Part shown: positions 48,364 to 61,789 of the stretch, piece after piece | Layout of the letters: every line of letters begins with the position of its first letter | How positions within the stretch are numbered: the first letter of the stretch is position 1 | DNA from: Adiantum capillus-veneris | Taxonomy: Eukaryota > Streptophyta > Polypodiopsida > Polypodiales > Pteridaceae | Reading direction: 5' to 3' | Assembly: GCA_014529385.2 (NCBI GenBank) | Contig: CM043969.1 | Coordinates: forward strand, 24,102,446-24,166,445 | DNA: 64,000 nucleotides | Translations under genes and position numbers: made by a program | The notes under the pieces: generated by a model | Database searches by the model: none | Told to the model about the DNA's origin: nothing | Seen by the model: only the letters and a program-made list of their open reading frames with translations

Positions 48364-50812
48364 GTTGGGACTGTTTTGAATATGATGGCTTTTTTTAATT
48401 GTAGTACTAGCTGATGACATCAAACCTTTCATGCATATGGTTATTATTTTGGTGTTTTGACACTGATGATGAATATAAAGGCTGAATTCCTGGTGGGGTG
48501 CTGGTTATGCATGATTTTTCTGAGTAATGGAAGGAGAGATACTGGTTATACTACCATTTTCTGATGGTTGCAGTTGGTTATGTTACATTCACAATTGCAA
48601 AAAAAGGGGGGGAGCTTATACTTGGCCTGGTCTAGCTGGTTATACATAGACTCTACATCTTCAGCTTAATCTTAGGTTTAATTGAACAGTAGCCAGATTT
48701 GGTTCTTCCATTTAACACAGCTGGGCTGATATAACTTATCTTTACAAGTGGGCCTTCTTTCTACATGGTACTGATTGCATACATTCACTCTAGTTTTTTG
48801 GTAGCTACTGTGCTAGAATATGGCATCAAATTTATCATATATAAACTATTTGGATTTGTTTACAATCTGATGGTGAATATAAAGGCTAAATGCCTGGTGG
48901 TGGTGCTGGTTATGCATAGATTTTTTGGTAACTAGAATACTGCCATTTTTTGATAGTTGTAGTTGTAACTATCATTGGATTTTTACCTATCTTGGCTCCT
49001 GGGAGACTATTGTGAGTGTACTTCTGCTCACTAGCTCCACATTCCTTCAAAATTACAGGTGGTCTAGAAATCTATTGCTCTATTGAGAATGACGACAGGT
49101 TTTGTTACTTTGGCATAGTGAAACAATATGATTATTTTCTTGTTGGCTTCCAGTCCTGCTCACTGAATGTAGAAATCTGTTAAAATTTTGCCCACTGACT
49201 GGTTACTGGCCACCAGTTGGTTTTTTGGTCTTGGATTTCTGGTATAATCTTGGTTTTTTTCTAAACAAAATCCTACTCTCTTGGGTATGGTTGGGAGTAG
49301 CCAGATTTGGCTCTGGTGCTGACTTACAATTCTACTTAGATATCTAGCTTAAAACTGGACTTCTACAATACATCTAGTAAGGATCTGTACAGATGGGGCT
49401 TTCTTTTTGCATAGCACTGATTACTTATACTCACTCTAGGTCTTTGGTTGCTTGGCATAAAAATGACATCAATTTGTTAAGGGAACTGCAAAATGGTACA
49501 CTAGTTTTGGCTGCCATTTTCTGGTACAGTTGTATCCACATCAGTATAGGATGTTGTTTGGCTTCTTTACCTGGTACTTACAGATCCTATGATACTTTGC
49601 TGGAGTATGACATCGAATACTATTTTAAAAAAAATAAATATATGGTGAGTATAAGGGCTGATTACCTGGTGGTAGTGCTGGTTATACATAGTTTTTATGG
49701 TGAGTATATATATGGCGAGTATAAGGGCTGATTACCTGGTGGTAGTGCTGGTTATACATAGTTTTTATGGTGAGTATATATATGGCGAGTATAAGGGCTG
49801 ATTACCTGGTGGTAGTGCTGGTTATACATAGTTTTTATGGTGAGTATATATATGGCGAGTATAAGGGCTGATTACCTGGTGGTAGTGCTGGTTATACATA
49901 GTTTTTCTGGCTACTAAAATGCTGCCATATTCTATTAAATCTAGTAACAAATTACAAAAAATGGAGATCTGGCCTGGTCTAATTGATTTTACACAGACCT
50001 TGTTTCTTTAGCTTGATCCTGGGTGTTAGTCGGGTCTGGTTTGACACTATACAGATCTGCCCTGTTAAAATATTTTTTACAATTGGAGAATGATAGGGCT
50101 CTTTTTTACTTTGCTGCCTTAGGTTGTTATGGTAGGTGAAGAATTATGTTATAACTTACAAAAACTTTACCTGATGCTTGGTTATCTGGCATAGATCTGG
50201 TTCTTCATTTTACCTGAAGCTAAATATATAAATTCGGTCTTTTTGCTCTGACTTAATGGAACCATCAAGATGCCGGGCTTTGCTCTGGTCCAGGTTTGAC
50301 AAAATTGTGCTGGGTAAACTTGGAGAGTTAACCCAACTGTTACTGATGATTATTTCGTTTTTTATACCTAAGTTTATATGTTAGATAAACATTCCTATTA
50401 CTTTTTGGCAGGATTAGTGTTTTACATTACACTCTTGTGGTCTTTACCAAGTCTCAGGATAGGGATTGCTTGGTCAAAATTAATCCTTTGTGTTTCTAGC
50501 TTTGAAAGGCTTGGCATCAGATTACTTTTTAAGGATGAAATTACTTAACCATGCTTTGCTTGCAAAAGCTTTTTTGCAATAATATGGATTAGTCGGCATT
50601 TAAAAAAGAAAAAAAGAAAAAAAAGAAAGAAAAAAAGAGAGAAACTAATAGATATATAAGAAGCTAATGTGTTACTCTAAAACATGATATGCAGGACAAT
50701 AGCTAGTCTAAAACTTTTTAAGTTTGACATGGATAACAAATGATAGATTCCTTGAAGCCTGCCATACGTAGCCAAGTCTAACATATATGTTGTCTTGACT
50801 ATATGGATGCAG
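48364..50812 (+). other. Intron-like body of copy C
   Basis: T-rich and studded with copies of a GGTGCTGGTTATGCATAG motif (near 48496, 48900 and in the 70 bp array). It ends with CTAAC at 50778-50782 and GCAG at 50809-50812; the 30 nt spacing equals that in copy B. The implied intron would be about 2.45 kb. Confidence 0.4.
49642..49906. repeat. 70 bp tandem repeat, four units
   Basis: Units start at 49642, 49712, 49782 and 49852. The last three are identical over the compared length and the first lacks only a C (GGTGAG for GGCGAG). Very recent expansion inside the copy C body. Confidence 0.95.
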
Positions 50813-51065
50813 GTGAGAATTCTATCTTGGCTTAAAGAGGTTTAGCTTGCTGCAATCCGAGTTTGGAAGCATTTGATGATGCAATTGGGATAGTTTTTGA
50901 TACCTTTGTACAAATTCCTTTGGAATGATACTTCATTCTTACTATATTGTACAGTTTTGATTCAAAGATTGAATTGTTTTTGTACTTATCTTTGCCTCGA
51001 TGTCTTTAGCCATTCGTCTTTTTGAACATCTTGTTCAATTGGTGTGTTATTTATTTAGTTTAACA
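50813..51065 (+). other. Putative terminal exon of copy C
   Basis: It starts GTGAGAATTCTATC after GCAG and has TTTTTGTACTTATC about 165 bp on, as in copy B. It runs into a (TC)n(CA)n tract. No coding frame is supported. Confidence 0.3.
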
Positions 51066-51070
51066 ACTAC

Positions 51071-51524
<454 letters not shown>

Positions 51525-53563
51525 CTTTGTCCTCGAAAGCTAGTGAAGTGAAGCCCGTTCCTCGAGGTGGAAGATCATTTGAGTTTTTAGTCTTTAGCTT
51601 TCTTCAAACACTACAAAATCAACCAAAAATAGCACAGTAATTGCATTCGCATAGAGCATATATAATTAAAAAGCATATGCAGTGAATAAGTACACAGATT
51701 GATTGGTAACAGAATATTAAATAATTTTTCAACATTAAACATTAAATTGTAATATAATCAAATGCATAAGCACTTGTTAATAAAAAAATAAACAAGTCTA
51801 GGGTCGTTAATTTAACGATTGAGAGGCACTAGAGGTCAACTATTGATACCATGGGCAAGCTTCTCAATTCTCTCTGGTCAATTAAGCTGTTTAATCACAA
51901 GAGCAAAGTATTTCATGTTCAAGGGTTGGCTAGAGGCTATAGCTAGAAGACCTTCTAGTTAAGCTACGATAAAAGGAATTGCATATGAAACCAACGCCTG
52001 TATTATTCTCTTTGTTTGACCCCTCAAAGTGTTTTTCACATTGATTCAACTTTTGACGTGTGTGCTTATTTTGTATGCCATGAGATTTTTGCTTTTCAAG
52101 GAAAAGCGGTCACACTGGGAACCTCTAGGGCTCTAGTACCATAGGCAATACATGTGAGTGAGGTACCAAATCAAGCTCGGATTTCTCTTGTAGCTTAAGA
52201 TTTTACAGTTTTGGTACTTTTGTTTTTTTGTTTATTTGTTTTTCACCGCATTTCAATTTTGTAACTTTGGGGGGTTATATTGACACTGTTACCCTCCCTA
52301 GGCTCATCACATTAGTAAACTCCCTTTATAATCTTAAGCTAAAGGTCAAGAGGGATTAAGCCCACTAGAAAGCACTAGTACATTGCACATAATGCTTCGT
52401 AGTATCGTATTAAGAACCTAAAGTAATCATTGACAATTAGGAAGGCATTTCCCATGGTAATAAGAGAAGATCTATAATGTCTATCTTGGTCAAACTAGCT
52501 TAGTCAGACTTCTTGATTCATAAACCTAGACTTGTGACAATGAAATAAAATTATATTGAATCTAATGTTTAATACTAAGCAAATGTGCTAAATATTGTGC
52601 TACCAATCACAATTAAAGCAGACATACATGGATGCTAAAAAAGACAAGAGGCAATGATAATGGGCAAGATACACCTGTTCGTGATAATGATCGTGCTTGA
52701 TTCGAAGGGTGAACTATAGAAAGATTGCATGAAGTTCAAAATCCCAACTACTGCAATGCGTTCTTGTACACACTAGAAAACACAAGGAATATCTCTAGGA
52801 GGCACATCAGTGGGAAGAGGCACAAACCTTTATTGAACACAATGAAAGCAACATAAAGAACCCTAACCTAATTATTTGCACCCCTTGAGAGGGTCAAGGG
52901 AACATGATATTGTAGATATGGACGGGTAGCCCTAAGTCTAAATCCCTATCCTCGTCATCATCAAGAAAAATAAAGTCATCATCCGTGAGACCATACGTAC
53001 CATCCGTGTAATCATGTAAATTTCCTCATCATTAGATGCACATATGTTCACTAAGAATGTCATTAGGCGTATATAGTCATCTTGGTCAAAAGGATAAGCT
53101 TGTGAATCGGAGAGACGTTCTCTACTAAGTAGGGACTAGTCGTGGTCAAAAGACATATCAGCCATTCTAATTCCTCAAAATTCTTCTCACATTCACAAGC
53201 AAGCACCGGGTAGACTATGTGAAGCACTTGTGAAAAGTAAAGAGGTACCTCTCACCCAAGGTAGGAGTGGATGACTCTAGCATACTAGCCATATCTGTAC
53301 ACATAGATAGATTTTGTTAGTGTACAAATATTATAAGGGTTATGTCAAAAGGTCCCGTTCTTGTGCATAATGTGTTCTTATGATTTTTGGGTCATGTATT
53401 AGAACTCGTAGGTTTCGAGCTTTTTGTTTGGTGACTCTTGCTCTTTTACTTTTTATTTATTTATTTTCTTGAATATAGGGCTATATATATAAATTCCCTA
53501 AGATTGGAAGATTACGGAGGAAGGTTAAGAGGGGAGCAAGTGAATGATGGATTTCAACAAACA
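51525..53563 (-). repeat. Gypsy-2 3' LTR
   Basis: The right boundary is set at ..ACAAACA (53563), followed by CTCCCCCCTTCCTT, i.e. a minus-strand purine tract directly before TGTTTGTTG. The left end is where similarity with the other copy stops. About 360 bp at the right has no partner because the other copy is interrupted. Confidence 0.6.
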
Positions 53564-53577
53564 CTCCCCCCTTCCTT
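53564..53577 (-). other. Gypsy-2 polypurine tract
   Basis: The minus strand reads AAGGAAGGGGGGAG immediately before TGTTTG, the expected place and composition for plus-strand priming. Confidence 0.6.
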
Positions 53578-53959
53578 GGGTAGATCATACCTTTTGGAAC
53601 GGTGTCGTCACCTTTTGAAACCAATTGTATTAAGTTGTAATGGATGAAGGTTTTGACCAATAGTTTTTCACCACCCTAGGCATTTATCTAGTTCCAAGGG
53701 TGGTAAGGTACTCTCCCATGATTTTACTTGAAATGCTGTTTTATGTGAGGGATTTACAATGGGAGGTGCTATTCTTTCCTTATTTTTCTGTACAATTTTG
53801 GTGGTAGGTGGAAGTTGTGAAGAAGCTTGTGCTTCTGTAGAAGAAGTACATGAAGATCAAGAAGCTTCATTTGTTTTTTCTATGTTTGAGCCAAGCAATA
53901 CAAGTCGTTCTCGCTTGGATACCCAAACGAGCTCCAGATCAAATGTATAGTATTCTGTG

Positions 53960-56900
53960 ATCTTTTCCTTCCCGCGGTCTTCAATCGTCTTTATCGTTAT
54001 AGGATTTCACTCAAATGGGTCTATAGGTGACATGTAAGAATACAATTTACGTTTAGGAACCCAGGTTTGATCATTCCCTTCGTTCTTACAAGGCTTCTAT
54101 TTTTTAACGTAAAAAATAGTCACTAAAGAAGCTTTAGGGACCCATTTTACGTTTTCTTTGCTATATTACAATGAGTCTTCTGTGTCTCATGCTTTATTTC
54201 AGCTAAGTTGGAGCTCTAGAGAGTTGGGCTATAGATACAGAGGGTTCAACCTCTTGGACATGCAATGTTTTGGTTGGTATCTCCTCAGAAGGTGATATCT
54301 CAGGGACTATCACTTGAGTGGAAGGACTAAGAGTTGGTTTCTGTGTTGTGACACTCCAAGTCCCCCAATCAATAGTGCATTTGGTCTCTATCATCCACAT
54401 GCGTCCTAGGTTTATATTGCCTTCCATAGTTCCATCAATCATGACCAAGTGCATATTGCACAACCAATTTCCTTTCTTCATCTAACCTTTCAAGGATATA
54501 TAAACGTTGAACTAAAGGGTTACCATCCCAACCTTCTTGTGAAGCTACCCACAGACTAGGAATTACAAACTCCCATGGCATAGCTGCTTCTTGGCCATAT
54601 ACAATTTTGAATGGTATACAATTAATAGCAACTTTGTAAGCAGTGCGATAAGCCCATAGATCTGATGTCAGCTTCAAATCCCAATCTATGCGATGAGCTT
54701 CCAGTGTTTTGGTCAAGATAAAAATTAAAGTCTTGTTAGTGCTCTCAACTTGGCAATTTGCTTGTGGATAATAAGGTGTAGACTTATGGTGGGCTATGAT
54801 GAAGTTTGTCATGAGTTCCTTTATCAATCCATTTATAAAATGAGTACCATTGTCACTCACAATTTCAAAGGGACAACCAAACTGCGTAATAATGTTCTCA
54901 AAGAGAAACTTGGTGGTTGACCTTGCATTAGCCTTGCGTGTCACCTTGGATTTCTCCCACTTGTCACATAGTCGGTGGCAACAATAATATATCGATATTG
55001 AGTGTTATGAGCTGTCGGACTAATTGGGACTACAAAGTCTACACCCCATTTTTCAAATGGTTGTCACTTTAATAGGATGTAAGGGCATTTTATCCTTTTG
55101 TTGCGTGATCTTGTAACGTTGGCATTCATTACACGCTTTTGCAAAAAGTGATGCATCTTTGAATAAGGTAGCCCACCAATAGCCTGATTGCAACACCTTT
55201 CTAGCAGTTAGTTCCCCTGAAAAATATCCTCCGGCTATACCCATGTGGGCTTCTTGCAGTATGTATAAATACTTATCCTCACAAGCACAACGTCTAAGAA
55301 TATTGTCCTTCCCTAGCCTGTAGAGAGTTCCTACAATTAGAGAATAAGGTTCACATTCCTTTTACGATTTTTGAGCTATATCCTTATACAAAGATTTTTG
55401 GGTGAAAACCATTAACTAAAAAGTTCACAATCTTCTTACTCCATTTAGGCATGGTCTCGACTAGGAACATGGAAGTATCGGGAAATTCATCATTAATTCC
55501 AGTAGGGGCTTCACCATTGGGTATGCAAGACAAATGATCCACCATGACATGTCTTCTACAGGGTCTCACCACAACGGTAAAATCAAACTCAAGAAGAATT
55601 AACAACCATCATGTAATTCTTCCCATGGAATAAGGTTTATTCACTAGATACAACAACTCTTGTTGATCCACATAGAAAACAAACTTGTTGGCAAGAAGGT
55701 AGTAGCAAAACTTCTTTATTGCGTAAATCATACTAAACCTTCCCGGTCCATAGTGGTAGTTCCTCTCAGCATCATTTAATTGACAACTTGCAAAGCTAAT
55801 GGGGTAGTCCAGTTTATGTTCTCCTAGTTGAGCTAGAACACACCCAATAGCAAAGTTTGATGCATCAATATGCACATGAAAAATTACATTTCAATCGGGC
55901 ACTCCTAGAATGGGAACACTTGTGGTAAGGAATTTTTTAATAACTCAAAAGCATGTCATTTCCGCGGTCCAGTGGAACTCAATAAGAAGCTTAAACAATG
56001 GGCGAGCTATCTCGGCAAAGTTTAAAATAAATCGCCAATAATTACCAACATCGCCCATGAACCTTTGAACTCCTTTATAGTTTGTAGGTGGTGGAAAATT
56101 AGAAATGGCTTTAATTTTGCTCTCATCTGCAAAAATCCCATTTTTGGACACTATATGCCATGTTTAACCCAAACTTGGCATTTGAAAGGGTTTAAGGAGA
56201 TGCGATACAGTTTGCACTTCTCAAACACTTTTCTAAACATGATACATGTTCTTTCCAAGAAGAATAAACACAAAGGTCATCTAAGAAAGCTTCGCTAAAC
56301 TCCCTGAAATATTCCCTAAGTAGTGTTTATTAATCTTTGGAAGGTAGCAGGGACATTGCTTAAGCTAAAAGCCATAACACGAAATGCAAATACTCCAAAT
56401 TTGGTTATAAAAGCAGTTTTAGCTTGGTCCTCTAGTGCAATTGTGATTTGATTGTAGGCAGAGTACCCATCTAAAAAGCTATAAGCTTCCTTCCTTGCAA
56501 CTCTTTCAAGCACATGTTTGAAATACGGCAAGGGCTAATGGTCTCTCCTAGTGGTGGCATTGACCTTCTTGAGATCCACACACACTCTAAGTTTTCCATT
56601 CTTTTTTGACACAATAACTATTGGAGACACCCATTATGAGTGCTCAATAGCGTATATGAATCCGCATTTGGCAAGCTTGTCAATCTCTTTTTGAACAATG
56701 TTTGCATACTTAGGATTCATTGGGTCTTTGCTGGATTGGTTTAGCCATGCTATTCATGGGGATTGTGTGTTGCACCATAGAAGATGGAACACCTTTCATA
56801 TCATTAGATGTCCAAGCAAATATATCCCTGAATTCCTTGAGAAGCTCCTTAAGTACATATTCCTCAGTCTCTTTCAGATCTTGGGCAATGAAAACAAGTT

Positions 56901-58120
56901 TGGGCTCCTCACTTGGGTCTACTAACTCTATTTCCTTAACTATCACTAGACCATCATATAATTATTACTTCCATCGATAGGTGTTCTCTTGGCCTTTGTA
57001 TACACAACCTTACGCTCCTCCATAGTGTAGGATTTGAAATGCTCAGGTGCAGGATATAAATCTGTGGGGTCTTGTTGTTCTGTAGACCGTGATTTCTCTT
57101 TTGCTTCCTTTTGTTGTTGAGCTAACTCTCAATTTGGTCGTCTCCTTACAATACGGCTCGTCAACTTTGGCTTCTCTGTAGCTTGTAGTTGTACGATGTC
57201 AATGGGCTGTGGACTACACCACATGACGCTTTGAAGGTATTCACCCCAATATCTACCAACTTCCGATGAGCATCACGTGCTGCCGCATAATTAAGCCATT
57301 ATGCGATAGATTTCTTTTCATTTATCCTAGCATGCACATTTTCTCGATATCGTCACCTCTTATATCTCTTACTCCTCTTGTCTTATTTTTGATTACGACC
57401 TTCCTCCAGTGAAGAGTCACTAGATGAATTGCTACTTGTGTATTTTCCTCTCCAGGATAGATTGTCATCTAGGGTACCATTGGGCCTTGAATGGTTTGTC
57501 CCGACATTTGCACCAAGATTTAACTCAGATTCTTTGTCCTCGGAGTTTCAATGGATTATAAAGACTCCAAATCATGTGGGTATAGTCTTTTGAGCCGCTA
57601 TTGGTTCCAACGTCAGTCAAGCCTTCATTTGGTAGGCCATCAGAAGCTATATACATTGCTCCTATCATATTCAAAGGTACACATTGTGGCATTTCATCCC
57701 CCTCAGGTGTTACCCAGGTCGTTCCCCTATTTCCCCAAGTGTCTATGGTTGCTGCTACGTGGACCCAATCCATGTTGTCAGACTCAGTCATCCCAGGTAG
57801 AGCATTTATATAAGGGGAATCTTTCCAACATCAGTATCCCTTTTACACGTGTAACAATACTGCAATGGGGCCGAGTTAATTGTGATGTCAGATCTATGAT
57901 CAATTATAAATCTGATTCCTAGAGGATGTGCTTGAAGAGTTACAAGATCAACTCGAATGACAGAGTCTTAGAACTGCAAGTAGACATGGTTTTTAGACCA
58001 GTCATGCACCATTTTCGCTTTCCTCATGAAAGGACGTCCTAAGATCATCTCAGAATTTGACATAGTGTGCTTTGGAAAAATCCATAAAAATGAAGGTATG
58101 CCTTATTTTGTGTCCAAAGA
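53960..58120 (-). pseudogene. Gypsy-2 pol remains
   Basis: On the minus strand, from high to low coordinates: protease tail ILGRPFMRKAKMVHDW (about 57995-58050); pre-RT segment 56946-56710; RT 56531-56316 with FLDGYSAYNQI and a catalytic box FLDD near 56255; RT connection 56151-55945; RNase H 55875-55609 (HIDASNFAIGCVLAQ); integrase zinc module 55244-55053 (CNECQRY); integrase core 54944-54435 (SDNGTHF, YYPQANCQVE); and a C-terminal stretch to ~53960. Stops and frameshifts separate all pieces. MAFSL replaces the usual MPFGL. Gag is not clearly seen (58380-58850). Confidence 0.85.
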
Positions 58121-58774
58121 ACTTGATCTTGAGATCTTATAGCATCCCAATAGGTTTAACAATAGTCCCATTGGCCAACTTTACCACTATGTTTGTATTC
58201 CCAAGGTGAGGTCTTCCCATAGATTCCCAACAATCTTTAGTTACAATGCTAACCCCAGCCCTTCACATTTAATCCCTTGATAGTGATTGGTATGGTCGCA
58301 TTGGATTTATCGCCTTCAAAGTATCATCCCAACTTGTTAACATGTAATTCAACAACAAAGTTTTCATCTAGGTTGGGTTGTGGATCTTAATGCTCCTCCT
58401 CTATTGGCACCTCCCTAGCTCCATCCATCTATGCAAATTGTGGTAGCCTGACTTTTCAGTTCTCCATTGAGTAAAGCTTGAAGAGCTAAGAATAGCTCGG
58501 GATCTCCATATAGTATTGACATGATGGTGGTTCTGCAGCCATGAAATCCATCAATTTGGCAATATTTAACGATACTTTTTGGGCTTCAGTCCCTTGACAT
58601 GGGGAAGATGGGATCTCCACTTATTCGATAGGGTCAGATAATCCCTCTGTAAACATTCTCTCCAACAAGAAGGGAGTACGCCCACTTCCCAACAACTTGC
58701 AGTCACTTTCTTCTTGGATGAAACTAGGTATGGCTAGTGGTCTATTGTCATTGTGAGGTTGATGTGTGCATATG

Positions 58775-58865
58775 TCGCACGTGTCAATGGAAGGAACTTG
58801 CCAATACACTGTGTGCGAGCCACATATGGCTCCAAGCACACAAGTAGCCAAAACTAGTAAGCTCA
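58775..58865. repeat. 91 bp dispersed repeat, copy 2
   Basis: Same length and order as 45117-45207, with AGCCACATATGGCT and ACACTGTGTGCG. It abuts the Gypsy-2 5' LTR exactly where a primer site would be expected; no canonical primer site is visible there. Confidence 0.8.
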
Positions 58866-60502
58866 GTCCTCGGAAGCTATTGAGTTGAAGCTCGTTCGTT
58901 GAGGTGGAAGAGAATTTGAGATGAATGTCCTTAGCCTTCTTCAGTCACTGCAAAATCAAACAACGTTGGCACAGTAATTGCATTCTCATATACAATTAAA
59001 AAGCATATGCAATTGTAGGCAGACATTTTGATCGGTAACAAAATTTTAAACCATTTGTCAGCAATAAACATTAAATTGCAATACAATCAAACGCATAAAC
59101 AATTGTAAAGATAAAAAAATAAATAAGTTTGGGGTCGCTAATTTAACGGTCGAAAGGCACTAAATATCGACTATTAATACCATGGGCAAGATTCTCAATT
59201 TTCTCTGGTTAATTAAGTTGTTTAATTGCGAGAGCCAAGTATTTCATGTCCGAGGGCTGACTAGAGGCTATACCTAGAAGACCTTGTAGTTAAGCTACGA
59301 TAAAATAAATTTCTCATGAAATCATCACTTGACTGATTACCTTTTCTTTGACCCCCCAAAGTCTTTTCAAAGTGATTCAATTTTGATGTGTGTGCTTATT
59401 TTGTATGCCTTGGGTTTTTTGCTTTTCAAGGAAAAGCGCCCACACTGGGAACCTCTAGGGCTCTAGTACCATAGGTGATACATGTGAGTGGAGTACCAAA
59501 TCAGCTGAGGTTTCTCTTCCAACTTAAGATTTTACATTGTGGCACTTTGATTTTTCATTTTTAGCATTTTAATTTTGTAACTTTGGGAAGTCATATAACA
59601 TTGTTACCCTCCCCAGGCTCATCACACTAGTAAACTCTCTTTATAATACTTAAGCTAAAGGTCAATAGGGACTAAGCCCACTAGAAAGCCCTAGTACATT
59701 TCACACAATGCTGCCTAAATCAAATTAAGAACCTAAGTAGCCATTGATAATTAGGAAGGCATTCTCCATGGTATTAAGAGAAGATCTCTAACACCTAGCT
59801 TGGTCAAACTAGCTTAGTCGGACTGCTTGATTTTTAAACCTAGACAAGTGATTATGACAAAAAATTACATTGAATTTAATGTTTGATACTAAGAAAATGT
59901 GTTGAATATTATGCTACGAATCACAATTAAAGCAGACAAACATGGATGCAAAAAGATAAGGGGCAATGCTAATGGACAAGAAACACGTGTTTGTGTTGAT
60001 GGTCGTGCTTGATTTGAAGTGTGAATGAGAGAAAGATTCCATGAAGGTCCAAATCCTAACAACAGCAACACGTTCCTGTACACACTAGGAAACACAAAGA
60101 ATTCCTCTAGGAGGCACATCAGTGGGAAAAGGTACCAACACTTATTGAACACAAAAAAAAAAACATAAGGAACCCTAACCTAATTATTTGCACTCCCCCT
60201 AGAGAGTCAAGGGAATAGGATATTGTAGAGATTGGGGGGAAACCCTATGGATAAACCCCTATCCTCGTCGTCAAGAAAAAAAAAGTCAACATCCGAGAGA
60301 CCATATGTGCCATCCGTATAATCATGTAAATCTTCTTCATCATCAGAGGCACCAATGTTAGTCACTAGACGTCTATAGTCATCTTGGTCAAAAGGATAGG
60401 CTTGTGCAATGGGAGATACACTCTCTACTAAGTATGGATCAATCGTGGTCAAGAGACGTATCACCCATTCTAACTCCTCAAAATTCCTCTCACATGCTAG
60501 CG
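58866..60502 (-). repeat. Gypsy-2 5' LTR (interrupted)
   Basis: Matches 51525-53203. It includes an open minus-strand frame 60464-60207 (85 aa, Asp/Glu-rich) that is disrupted in the other copy. It is broken at its upstream side by Copia-2. Confidence 0.65.
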
Positions 60503-60694
60503 TGTTGGGGTATAAAGCCCAATGTGGTCGCCCAGGTAAGTGGGCGGGCCGCCAGGTATGTACACATATTCTTTTGTAAAAACCTAATAAGAACTCACTA
60601 TGCTCTACACATTATAGTAGAGCGAGTTCACCATATCGTCGTGCTCTTCTTCTCGCACTCTCTGTCGCGTCGCACTTCCGCTCGTACTCCTTCA
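60503..60694 (+). repeat. Copia-2 5' LTR, 192 bp
   Basis: TG..CA ends next to the primer site. A TATAAAG motif lies near its start. The first 15 bases resemble the Copia-4 LTR start. Confidence 0.85.
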
Positions 60695-60696
60695 AC

Positions 60697-60708
60697 TGGT
60701 ATCAGAGC
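60697..60708 (+). other. Copia-2 primer binding site
   Basis: A perfect TGGTATCAGAGC two bases after the LTR. Confidence 0.95.
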
Positions 60709-61789
60709 TCAGATCGAGGCTTGGGGCAGCACTGCAGGAGGCTAGAGTCACCAGCTTAGATTGGAGTGAAATTCGACAGGCAAAGACACGGCCCCAAATC
60801 TTGTGGGACAGGCCGTAGGGCTAGGTGTGCTCAGAATTTCATTCTGAGGTCATCTTGGCCACCGTTCGGCTTCGACAAAGGTCTACGCAGGCCATTTTCG
60901 ACTACATGGTCTCGGCGGGTGCAGATCCGACTCTGCAAATTTGGGGTTTTCGGCCTACGACTGCAGGTGCTGAGGATATCGACACTCCCAGAGTGTTGAT
61001 TTGTGGCTGTCTACACATCGAAGGACGGCTCACAGTTCTTGGAGGCGTGTCACATACGACACGGGCGCATCTATACACAAACTGTAGGCGACATCCACTA
61101 GTTCATCAGGTAGCTTGTGTTTGCTACTTGATATTCCAGATTTCATCCTGACATTGCAGGTACTTCCACATGGAATGTATTGTCAGCGATGATGTATGTC
61201 TGTTGAGGGTTTGCTAGCTGTGAGTCATGTAGCAAACAACCGCCGCAGCGGTTACAGCATACAGTGGGAAATTTGTGGATGTATGACTTTGTGGGAAGTC
61301 TATGTACTGTCAGATTTACTGCAGCCTTTTTTGAGGGTCGAGTGAGGTTTTATTGAGCTGGGGGATTCTCGAATGTTGAGATCCTTTCGGTGATATAGGT
61401 CTTGGAGCGATCCCTCGAGCACCCTTAGATAGGCAGCTAGGATGTATTGACTGTGAGTTAGACAGTTGGGATCGCATCTTTGCTTTACTGCCGTTGAGGC
61501 ATTGTCGCAGTCTATGCTTATAGGACAGTGACAGGACAATGAGAGACAATACAGGTGCAGGACAGGTTTACCCGCAGCTTACAGTGTCAGAGAGACAGTG
61601 TTTTTGAGCTGTTTTTGGTCTATTTTTAGTACACCAGAGCCATTTTACAAAGGAGACTCTGCCGAAGTTTATGCAGAATCTGAAGCTTTCTTGGTTCATT
61701 TGACAGGTTGATATTGGTTCAGAGGTCAGTTTACAGGGGAAACTCTGCCGAATTTTTCCCAGGAAAGTAAACTACTGTGAAGCGTAGCT
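60709..61789 (+). other. Copia-2 leader
   Basis: About 1.1 kb between primer site and gag ATG, with no supported gene. Long leaders of this kind also follow the Copia-4 primer site. Confidence 0.6.

Larger units (their letters stand above)
51525..60502 (-). mobile_element. Gypsy-2, degenerate minus-strand element
   Basis: Two same-orientation ~1.65 kb matching segments (51525-53203 and 58866-60502) bracket a degenerate gypsy pol in the correct minus-strand order, so I read them as LTRs. Motifs such as FLDGYS and VMAFSLSN recall the Athila/Tat side of Ty3/gypsy. The 5' LTR is cut at 60502 by Copia-2 and must continue beyond it, outside the window. Confidence 0.75.

Noticed and set aside
49642-49906. 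CRISPR-like array
   Set aside because: Units are head-to-tail with no unique spacers and the context is plant DNA; it is a plain tandem repeat.
53438-53950. Plus-strand frames with a signal-peptide-like start at 53759
   Set aside because: They are antisense to the Gypsy-2 pol tail and LTR edge; the minus strand gives the family match.
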